The translations under genes were made by a program, and so were the position numbers. A DNA stretch of 5,066 nt, from assembly GCA_013696915.1 (NCBI GenBank), contig JACCXR010000202.1, positions 1-5,066 on the forward strand. Direction: 5' to 3'. The notes beneath the pieces are model-generated. The model ran no database searches. It worked only from the letters and a program-made list of their open reading frames with translations, and was not told the origin of the DNA. This document shows positions 1-4,848 of the stretch, piece after piece. Within the stretch, counting starts at the first letter, position 1. Every line of letters starts with the position of its first letter. The DNA comes from Euzebyaceae bacterium. Lineage in GTDB: Bacteria > Actinomycetota > Nitriliruptoria > Euzebyales > Egibacteraceae.

Positions 1-870
1 GGCCAGGGCCCCCACGAGCGCGGCGCCATCCAGTCGCGTCCGCGCCGGCGGGCCGGTCTGGGCGGCCAGCGCCGCCGCGACGGTGCGCACGTCCGCGGCG
101 ATCCGCTCGCCGATGGCGCGCCGGCTCCGGACCTCGTCCGCCAGGGCGCGCCGCAGCTCGTCCACCCCTTCCCCGGTCGCGGCCGACGTGGCGAGCACCC
201 GGGCGCCGCCGAGGCCCTCCCCGGCGAGGATGCGCCGGAGGTCGTCGAGGCACGCGCGGCACGACCGGCGGTCGAGTTCGTCCACCCGGTTGAGGACGAC
301 GAAGAGGACGTCGGCGTGCTCGGCGAGCCGCCGCAGGTACCCGGCGTGCAGGGCTCGCTGCGCGTACTTCAGCGGGTCCACGACCCACGTGAGGACGTCC
401 ACCCGCTCCACGTAGCGGTCGACCACCTCCCGATGGCCCAGCGCGACGGAGTCGTGGTCGGGCAGGTCGAGCAGGACCAGCCCCTCCGGAGCCTCGGGGG
501 TCGGGTCGACCAGATGCCGGCGCGCGACCCCCAGCCAGTCGAGCACCGGCGCGGCGGCCTGCGGGTCGCCCACCACCCAGGCCCGCACGTCGCTGGTGAC
601 CGGCCTGACGACCCCGACCTCGGCGAGCGGCGCGCCGGCCAGCGCATTGAACAGCGACGACTTGCCGCTCCCGGTCCCCCCGCCGAGGGCCACGACCACG
701 GCCTGGGCGCCGCGCGCGAGCCGCTCACCCGCCTTCGCACGGACCACGCGGGCCTCGTCGATCAGCATGGCGTCGAGGCGTCCCTCCCCGAGTCCGATGG
801 CCTCGTCGAGGGCGCGCAGACGCGCCGGCACGTCCGTTTCCCGGCGGCGCGTCGTGGTCGCGACCTTCAC
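1..870 (-). CDS. Dynamin/YfjP-like GTPase, second of a coupled pair (3' end outside window)
   Basis: Reading the minus strand from GTG at 870 gives 290 uninterrupted codons that run off the left edge, so the C-terminal part is missing. The N-terminal ~55 residues are helical and charged. The G domain follows: G1/Walker A GGTGSGKS at residues 64-71, a Thr/Ser (T92, S93) in the switch I region, G3 in the form DLPD (135-138) as in bacterial dynamin/YfjP-type GTPases, G4 NRVD at 194-197, and a G5-like TSA at 228-230. It should therefore bind and hydrolyse GTP. Family members usually carry a C-terminal membrane-associated helical region, which would lie beyond the window (inference). The start is fixed by a GTGA overlap with the stop of the upstream GTPase gene, implying translational coupling. 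No strong Shine-Dalgarno is seen, consistent with re-initiation. The exact subfamily and cellular role are not known to me; membrane remodelling or stress protection is a family-level guess. Confidence 0.88.
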   Translation of the reverse strand, partial: MKVATTTRRRETDVPARLRALDEAIGLGEGRLDAMLIDEARVVRAKAGERLARGAQAVVVALGGGTGSGKSSLFNALAGAPLAEVGVVRPVTSDVRAWVVGDPQAAAPVLDWLGVARRHLVDPTPEAPEGLVLLDLPDHDSVALGHREVVDRYVERVDVLTWVVDPLKYAQRALHAGYLRRLAEHADVLFVVLNRVDELDRRSCRACLDDLRRILAGEGLGGARVLATSAATGEGVDELRRALADEVRSRRAIGERIAADVRTVAAALAAQTGPPARTRLDGAALVGALA

Positions 871-2606
871 GCCCGCGCCACCCTGGCTGACTCCACCGCG
901 ACCAACGCGTCTGCGAGGACGTCCACGACCTCGGGGTCTGGCGCGGCCTCGGCGAGTGCCTCGATGAAGCGGTGACGCTCGCCGGTCATCAGGTTCTCGA
1001 AACGGTCGACGAGGTCCTCCTTGGCCCGCGCGATCAGCCAGCGCAGGTTGTTCGCGCCCAGCAGCTTGACGAGCAGCGTCTGGTTGGCGGCACCGGCCGC
1101 GGTGGCGATGCCGGCCTCCGCCCCGGTGAGCCCGCCCGTGTGGGCGAGCGCGAGCAGGATGGCTCCCGTCGCGGCGGCGTTGACGACGGTGGAGACCCAC
1201 CGCGCCTTCATCTTGCGCTCGGCGCCCTTCGTCTCGACGAGCTCCACGACGGTCGCCTGCCAGTCCCGGACCGCGGCGTCGGCGCGGTCGCGCAGGTGGG
1301 GGGCGCTGCGGCCGAGGTCGGGCCGGGCCGCGACCAGGTCCCGGCCCGCGGGAGTCCGGGCCCACTGGTCGGCGATGTCCGCGGCGGCGAGATCGGCGAG
1401 CTGCACGACCAGGCCCGTCACCGTGTCGGCCACCTCGACCCGGACCTCACGCTCGAGACGATGCTCCTCCGCCGAGGTGACGTTGGTGAGCAGGTTGCGG
1501 ATCCAGTCGCGGGCCTGGCCGGTGGCCTCCTCGGCGAGCCTGAGGAACCGTCCGGTGCCGACGAAGCGGTTCCACCGGCCGAGGACCTCCTGCTGCAGCG
1601 GCAGTCCCTGCTCGAGCGCAGCTGCGAAGTCGTGGGCCGCGTTCGCGTAGGCGCGGCCGGCCTCGGAGGACAGGGTGCGGACCGCCCGCAGTTCCGACTC
1701 GACGGCGTCCACGAGCGGTCCCACCTCGCCCGGCAGCGCGGCGAGCGCGCCGTCGAGGGTCTGGCGGCGCCTCCCCCTGCGCGCGGCGGGCGCCGAGAGG
1801 GACCACAGCCACGTGCGCAACGGCGTGATGTCTGCGTCGGGGAGCCGCTCGTCGACGACGGTCGTGGACGGGACGACGAACAGGTCGACGTCGCCCAGGC
1901 TCTCCCCGGCGAGCTTGGCGCGGAAGTCCACAACGACCTCCTCGACGTCGTCGGTCCTGATCTGCGTCAGGGCGACCGCCAGCGCCGTGTTGCGTTCGCG
2001 CGCCCGCCGCAGGTAGCGCATGGACTCCTCGTCGGCGTACTTGCCGGCGGTCGTGAACCACAGCCAGACGTCGGCGGCGTCGAGCAGCTGGTCGGCCAGG
2101 TCACGGTTGACGGTGCTGATCGAGTCGACGTCCGGCGCGTCGACGAGGGCGAGGCCGGGCGGCAGTTCCCCGGTCCGCACGATCCGCAGGACGCCGGCTT
2201 CGGCGCGCCCTCCCGCCGGCACGTCGCGACGCGACTCGGCCCGCGGCAGGGCGGGCAGGATCCGGTCGCCGGTGAACCAGGCGGCGTCGTCGGGATGGGT
2301 CGCGAGCGTCGGCGCGTACGTCGTCGGGCGGAGCACCCCCGTCGTGACCACGGGATGTCCGACGAGGGTGTTCACCGCGGTCGACTTGCCGGCCCCGGTC
2401 ACGCCGCCGAAGACGACGAGCAGCGGGGCGTCGATGTCCTCCAGGCGCGCCACGTGACCGCCGATGTCCCTGGCGACGCGGTCGCGTCGCTCGCGCCACT
2501 CCTGCCGGTCCGGGCCCGTGAGATCGAACTGGGGGAGCCGGACGGCGTCCCGCAAGCGGAGCAGGGCGTCACTCAGGGCGCCGGGTGGCGCGATCAGGGG
2601 TTCCAT
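867..2606 (-). CDS. Dynamin-like GTPase with C-terminal membrane-associated region, first of a coupled pair
   Basis: This 579-residue protein has an N-terminal helical lead (1-60), then a GTPase domain: G1 GVTGAGKS at 68-75, Thr at 95-96 for switch I, and G3 DAPD at 156-159 followed by VDS, typical of bacterial dynamin/YfjP-like GTPases. The expected G4 position reads TQIR (214-217) rather than N/TKxD, so base specificity is uncertain; a G5-like PST is at 246-248. Residues ~290-460 are charged and helix-forming. Two hydrophobic stretches near 471-490 and 496-519 could form a membrane-inserting hairpin, as in bacterial dynamin-like proteins. It probably binds membrane from the cytoplasmic side and works with the coupled downstream GTPase (inference). 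The frame stays open upstream to 2783, but that would overlap the MFS gene and the extra residues look non-coding, so ATG 2606 is preferred. No good Shine-Dalgarno precedes this ATG, so a leaderless or weakly initiated start is possible. Confidence 0.9.
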   Translation of the reverse strand: MEPLIAPPGALSDALLRLRDAVRLPQFDLTGPDRQEWRERRDRVARDIGGHVARLEDIDAPLLVVFGGVTGAGKSTAVNTLVGHPVVTTGVLRPTTYAPTLATHPDDAAWFTGDRILPALPRAESRRDVPAGGRAEAGVLRIVRTGELPPGLALVDAPDVDSISTVNRDLADQLLDAADVWLWFTTAGKYADEESMRYLRRARERNTALAVALTQIRTDDVEEVVVDFRAKLAGESLGDVDLFVVPSTTVVDERLPDADITPLRTWLWSLSAPAARRGRRRQTLDGALAALPGEVGPLVDAVESELRAVRTLSSEAGRAYANAAHDFAAALEQGLPLQQEVLGRWNRFVGTGRFLRLAEEATGQARDWIRNLLTNVTSAEEHRLEREVRVEVADTVTGLVVQLADLAAADIADQWARTPAGRDLVAARPDLGRSAPHLRDRADAAVRDWQATVVELVETKGAERKMKARWVSTVVNAAATGAILLALAHTGGLTGAEAGIATAAGAANQTLLVKLLGANNLRWLIARAKEDLVDRFENLMTGERHRFIEALAEAAPDPEVVDVLADALVAVESARVARA

Positions 2607-2634
2607 GTGGGTCGCACTGTGCCCACTTTCTGCG

Positions 2635-2644
2635 CTGTCGACAG
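2635..2644. promoter_or_regulatory. 10-bp palindrome upstream of the dynamin-like gene
   Basis: CTGTCGACAG is a perfect 10-bp palindrome whose near edge lies 28 bp from the proposed ATG at 2606. The position suits an operator or promoter-proximal site for the GTPase pair. A weak TCGACA within it resembles a -35 box, but no convincing -10 follows. One 10-bp palindrome can arise by chance in such G+C-rich DNA. Confidence 0.2.
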
Positions 2645-2648
2645 GCGG

Positions 2649-2671
2649 CGCACGCGCCGGCCTCGCGTGCG
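2649..2671 (-). terminator. Possible hairpin terminator after the MFS gene
   Basis: CGCACGCG (2649-2656) and CGCGTGCG (2664-2671) are perfect 8-bp inverted arms around a 7-nt loop, beginning 8 bp beyond the MFS stop codon. The stem is all G/C apart from one A-T pair, so it should be very stable. No T-run follows on the minus strand; such U-less hairpins are often proposed as terminators in actinobacteria. If it terminates, the GTPase pair has its own promoter in the remaining ~40 bp; if not, the MFS gene and the GTPases share a transcript. Confidence 0.45.
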
Positions 2672-2679
2672 GCGTCTCC

Positions 2680-3951
2680 TCAAGCCCCGCGCGGCAGACG
2701 GGCGGCGGCAGCGGCCACGACCAGCATGGCGGCCCCGCCCAGCAGGAAGGGGGCGCGGACGCCGTGGGCACTCGCGAGCACACCGCCGAGCGCGGCTCCG
2801 ATCGGCACGGCCCCGAGGCCGCAGAAGCGGTAGAGCCCGTTCACGCGGCCGAGCAGGCGGTCGGGGACGAGCGTCTGTCGGACCCCGACCAGGAGGATGC
2901 TGGCCGTCCCGAACGCCGCGGTCCCGCAGGCCAGGGCCGCAGCCGTCGCCACGGGACGCGACGTGAGCCCCACCGCGAACTGGCTCGTCGCGGCGACGGC
3001 GATGACCGCCGCGAGCGCCCGGTTCAGCGGGAGGTGGCGGCGAAGCCGGGGCGCGACCGCTCCGCCGAGGAGGAAGCCGCCCATGGTCGCCGAGAGCAGC
3101 GCCCCGTAGCCGGCGTCGCCGAGCCCGAGGTCCTGCTTCGCGAAGAGCACCAGGACCGCGGTCGCCGCGCTGTTCAGCAGCATGACCGCCCCGGCGATCC
3201 ACGCCAGCCTTCGCAGGACGGGCTGGTGGCGCAGCCACCGCACGCCCTCGACCATCTCGGCCGTCGCGCTGATCCCGGGCCCTGCGCCGCGCGCCGGGCG
3301 GAAGGTCCCGTCGAGGCGCAGGACCAGCGCCGCCGCCCCGGCGTAGCAGGCGGTCCCCAGCGCGAACGGCGCGGCGGCGGCTGCCGCGTACAGCAGGCCG
3401 CCGAGCCCCGGCCCGGCGATGTCGTTGCCGGCGACCTCGCTGACGTGCAGTCGCGCGTTGGCCCGGTCGAGCGCGCCGGCGCCGACCAGTGACGGCACGA
3501 GGGTTTGGGCGACGTTGTCGAAGACCACCTCGCCCGCACCCAGCAGGAAGGCGGCCAGATAGAGCAGCGGCAGGGTCACGTGGCCGCCGGCGACGGCGAG
3601 GGTGACGACGCCGAGGACGACCGCCCGAGCCGCGGCGGTGAAGAGCAGCGCCGACCGGCGGTCGACCCGGTCGACCAGGACGCCGGCCGGAATGGACAGG
3701 AGCAGCCACGGCAGCGTCCCCGCGACCGTGAGGCCGGCGATCAGCCTGGGATCGCGGGTCAGGGCGGTTGCGAGCAGCGGCAGGGCGGCCAGGCGGACGC
3801 CGTCCGCGGCGTTCGTGGCGGCGGCCGATGCCCACACGCGGGCGAAGCGGCTGCCGAGACCGGCCCGGCGCGGTGGGGGTTCGGGGGCATACGGACGGCC
3901 GGGGGCGCCCGGTGATGCCGGGGGGCGGCATGTCGTCTGCGAACTGCTCAT
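2680..3951 (-). CDS. MFS exporter, EntS/MFS_3-like
   Basis: This 423-residue integral membrane protein has about twelve hydrophobic segments (roughly 38-62, 70-93, 101-121, 124-144, 172-195, 196-212, 249-272, 278-299, 308-328, 332-356, 376-395, 399-417), the usual number and length for the major facilitator superfamily. The loop between segments 2 and 3 reads GVLVDRVDRRS (90-100), matching MFS motif A (GxLxDRxxRR). QTLVPDRLLGRVNGLYR (359-375), echoed in the N-terminal half at 149-168 (QTLVP...DRANARL), is typical of the MFS_3/EntS-like branch, which exports siderophores, macrolides or other small molecules using proton motive force. The substrate cannot be read from sequence. The N-terminal ~35 residues are Pro/Ser-rich and presumably cytoplasmic. 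ATG 3951 is chosen because GAGG lies 6 nt upstream and the only obvious later start (GTG at Val39) would cut into the first membrane segment. It stands between a structured leader and a hairpin, suggesting a separately controlled gene. Confidence 0.9.
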   Translation of the reverse strand: MSSSQTTCRPPASPGAPGRPYAPEPPPRRAGLGSRFARVWASAAATNAADGVRLAALPLLATALTRDPRLIAGLTVAGTLPWLLLSIPAGVLVDRVDRRSALLFTAAARAVVLGVVTLAVAGGHVTLPLLYLAAFLLGAGEVVFDNVAQTLVPSLVGAGALDRANARLHVSEVAGNDIAGPGLGGLLYAAAAAAPFALGTACYAGAAALVLRLDGTFRPARGAGPGISATAEMVEGVRWLRHQPVLRRLAWIAGAVMLLNSAATAVLVLFAKQDLGLGDAGYGALLSATMGGFLLGGAVAPRLRRHLPLNRALAAVIAVAATSQFAVGLTSRPVATAAALACGTAAFGTASILLVGVRQTLVPDRLLGRVNGLYRFCGLGAVPIGAALGGVLASAHGVRAPFLLGGAAMLVVAAAAARLPRGA

Positions 3952-3973
3952 CGCCGGCCTCGGCTCTGCCCCG

Positions 3974-4003
3974 CAGGCGGCGGTCCACCGCCTGTCGGCA
4001 GGC
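3974..4003 (-). promoter_or_regulatory. Overlapping inverted repeats in the MFS gene leader
   Basis: On the plus strand CAGGCGG (3974-3980) pairs with CCGCCTG (3988-3994), and GCCTG (3990-3994) pairs with CAGGC (3999-4003). The middle arm is shared, so the two hairpins exclude each other. A third, tighter dyad, GGCGGT-CC-ACCGCC (3979-3992), is operator-shaped. The element ends 22 bp before the MFS ATG. It could be a repressor operator, as is common upstream of MFS exporters, or an RNA leader switch. No adjacent regulator gene is present. Which role, if any, is inference. Confidence 0.4.
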
Positions 4004-4040
4004 AGATCGGCCGGACCCCCCGGGAGTTGAGGGAACTGGG

Positions 4041-4052
4041 CCGACGGGTCGG
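4041..4052. repeat. Interrupted inverted repeat beside the 17-bp array
   Basis: CCGAC-GG-GTCGG is a perfect dyad of 5-bp arms. It resembles the 12-bp palindrome CCGACCGGTCGG at 4057-4068, sixteen bases further on, which overlaps the first degenerate unit of the tandem array. The two may be diverged copies of one binding site or simply related low-complexity sequence. Confidence 0.4.
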
Positions 4053-4136
4053 TTCGCCGACCGGTCGGTCAGGCGAGCCGGTCGGTCAGGCGAGCCGGTC
4101 GGTCAGGCGAGCCGGTCGGGTCAGGCAAACCGGTCG
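4051..4136. repeat. 17-bp direct tandem repeat array
   Basis: Three identical 17-bp units (GTCAGGCGAGCCGGTCG) stand head-to-tail at 4068-4084, 4085-4101 and 4102-4118. They are flanked by a degenerate unit at 4051-4067 and an 18-bp unit at 4119-4136 with one inserted G and GAG changed to AAA. The core CCGGTCGG recurs every 17 bp (4061, 4078, 4095, 4112), and the first core is part of a 12-bp palindrome (4057-4068). The unit length is not a multiple of three, so this is not a coding repeat. On the minus strand each unit carries TGA, giving stops in all three frames after the 63-residue gene, whose own stop lies in the last unit. There are no spacers, so it is not CRISPR. It may be an iterated protein-binding site, a transcriptional boundary, or a slippage-prone minisatellite. 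Confidence 0.9.
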
Positions 4137-4312
4137 TCCTCGCGGTCGTCCGCGTCGCCGGTCTCGTCGGCGTCGGCCTCCGCCGCCGCGCCACCGGCGA
4201 CCGCCGCGGCCCCGCCCATGCCGGCCCCGGCCATGCCGGCCGCTCCGGCGGCGAGGGTGCCCTCGTCCACAAGCTCATCGTCGTCGCGGCGGCGTTCGTC
4301 GTCCGGGGCCAC
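4121..4312 (-). CDS. Small acidic protein with Gly/Ala-rich centre, unknown function
   Basis: This 63-residue protein starts at GTG 4312 behind a near-perfect Shine-Dalgarno, which makes it credible despite its size. It has three parts: an acidic head (1-17) with the run DDERRRDDDE at residues 4-13, a 27-residue uncharged centre (18-44) made almost wholly of Ala and Gly with Met, Leu and Val, and an acidic tail (45-63). I count 19 Asp/Glu against 5 Arg. The centre has small-xxx-small spacing like a glycine zipper and might associate with membrane or self-assemble, though it is only weakly hydrophobic and could be a flexible linker. There are no cysteines. The gene lies 57 bp after a membrane-protein gene on the same strand and probably shares its transcript. 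The stop codon falls inside the tandem repeat array. I do not recognise a family and assign no function. Confidence 0.7.
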   Translation of the reverse strand: MAPDDERRRDDDELVDEGTLAAGAAGMAGAGMGGAAAVAGGAAAEADADETGDADDREDDRFA

Positions 4313-4317
4313 GGCCT

Positions 4318-4324
4318 ACCTCCT
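4318..4324 (-). promoter_or_regulatory. Strong ribosome binding site for the 63-residue gene
   Basis: The minus strand reads AGGAGGT, 5 nt before GTG 4312. This is essentially the full anti-16S complement and is the strongest Shine-Dalgarno in the window. It decides the start of the small gene and predicts high translation. Confidence 0.85.
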
Positions 4325-4356
4325 GGTCGGTTCGGTTCCGCCAGCCTGCTTACCCA

Positions 4357-4376
4357 CCGGTGACGCGCTTCACCGG
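4357..4376 (-). terminator. Hairpin spanning the membrane-protein stop codon
   Basis: CCGGTGA (4357-4363) and TCACCGG (4370-4376) form a perfect 7-bp stem with a 6-nt loop, and the TGA stop (4372-4370) lies in one arm. No T-run follows. It could attenuate read-through into the small acidic gene 57 bp downstream, protect the transcript end, or be incidental. The lack of a U-tract keeps confidence low. Confidence 0.3.
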
Positions 4377-4783
4377 GGACGGGCCGGCGGGCGGTCACGC
4401 AGGGCCGCGACGAACAGCATGACGGCCGGGAAGACGAAGAACAGGAACGGCAGGTAGAGGAGCAGCAGCCCGGGCAGGACCGTGAGCACGCTCGCGGAGA
4501 AGGCGAGGAACCGGCGGACGCTGCGCAGCGGGACCCGCAGCGGCGCCCAGGCCGCCGCCAGAACCATGCCGGGGACGACGACCGCCACCAGCAGGGGCAC
4601 GCGCTGCTGCGGCTGCAACAGTCCGACCCGGCGGTCGAGGATCAGCAGCGCGTAGTTGAACAGCACCAGTCCGGCGGTGGTGCCGAAGGCCATCTTCGCC
4701 CAGATCTGGTCATGCCGCTCCGCCGCGCCGGTCTCCACCGCGATCACTGTAGGGACTCGGATGTCCACAGGCGGACCGCTCAT
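4370..4783 (-). CDS. Multi-pass membrane protein of unknown function
   Basis: This 137-residue protein has a soluble N-terminus (1-30) followed by hydrophobic segments at about 32-49, 62-80 and a long 92-127 stretch that probably folds as two helices around the prolines at 104 and 112. That gives four likely membrane spans. An Arg-rich loop (82-91) lies between spans 2 and 3, and the tail (129-137) is Arg/Pro-rich, suggesting both face the cytoplasm by the positive-inside rule. There are no catalytic or metal-binding motifs that I can see. ATG 4783 is used because it lies just after a promoter-like TAGGGT (4807-4802), but its Shine-Dalgarno is poor (GGA). GTG codons at residues 6 and 16 are possible alternatives and would not alter the membrane part. 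It is divergent from the zinc-module gene and upstream of the 63-residue gene, with which it probably forms a two-gene unit. Confidence 0.75.
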   Translation of the reverse strand: MSGPPVDIRVPTVIAVETGAAERHDQIWAKMAFGTTAGLVLFNYALLILDRRVGLLQPQQRVPLLVAVVVPGMVLAAAWAPLRVPLRSVRRFLAFSASVLTVLPGLLLLYLPFLFFVFPAVMLFVAALRDRPPARPR

Positions 4784-4801
4784 GCCGGTCCGTCGATCCC
4801 G

Positions 4802-4815
4802 ACCCTACCTACGCT
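4802..4815. promoter_or_regulatory. Compact divergent promoter region
   Basis: Within 14 bp the sequence offers a plus-strand -10-like TACGCT (4810-4815) and a minus-strand -10-like TAGGGT (4807-4802), both fitting the actinobacterial TANNNT pattern. The plus-strand box ends 6 nt before ATG 4822, the spacing expected of a leaderless transcript. The minus-strand box ends 18 nt before ATG 4783. No good -35 hexamer is visible for either, so the assignment rests on position and the -10 motif alone. Confidence 0.4.
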
Positions 4816-4821
4816 GCGGTC

Positions 4822-4848
4822 ATGCCCCAGGAGCCAGTCCCGCCGTGA
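4822..4848 (+). CDS. Possible 8-residue leader peptide (uORF)
   Basis: ATG 4822 opens a short frame, MPQEPVPP followed by TGA (4846-4848), overlapping the GTG start of the zinc-module gene as GTGA. It begins 6 nt after a TACGCT -10-like box, so it could be translated from a leaderless mRNA, with ribosomes then re-initiating at the overlapping GTG. It ends in Pro-Pro-stop, a context known to slow termination. The alternative is that this stretch is only the untranslated leader carrying the AGGAG of the next gene. There is no coding-bias evidence at this length. Confidence 0.3.
   Translation: MPQEPVPP

Noticed and set aside
2607..2783. N-terminal extension of the dynamin-like protein to an upstream start at 2783
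   Set aside because: It would overlap the MFS gene by about 100 bp, and the extra 59 residues are Pro/Ala/Arg-rich with a shadow-like composition. ATG 2606 sits just before the plausible helical N-terminus.
972..2966. A 664-codon open frame on the plus strand opposite the dynamin-like gene
   Set aside because: It is antisense to a gene with clear GTPase motifs, has an Arg/Gly/Asp/Val-rich composition with no domain, and arises from scarcity of stop codons in G+C-rich DNA.
2594..3988. A 464-codon minus-strand frame overlapping the MFS gene
   Set aside because: Its translation is Arg/Pro/Gly-rich with no membrane segments, while the other frame gives a textbook 12-span transporter.
4051..4136. 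CRISPR array
   Set aside because: The 17-bp units are directly adjacent with no spacers, and no cas genes are present.
4745..4750. TACAGT on the minus strand as a -10 box for a leaderless shorter form of the membrane protein
   Set aside because: It matches TANNNT and has a GTG about 7 nt downstream, but no -35 is visible and the TAGGGT further upstream serves the full-length start equally well.
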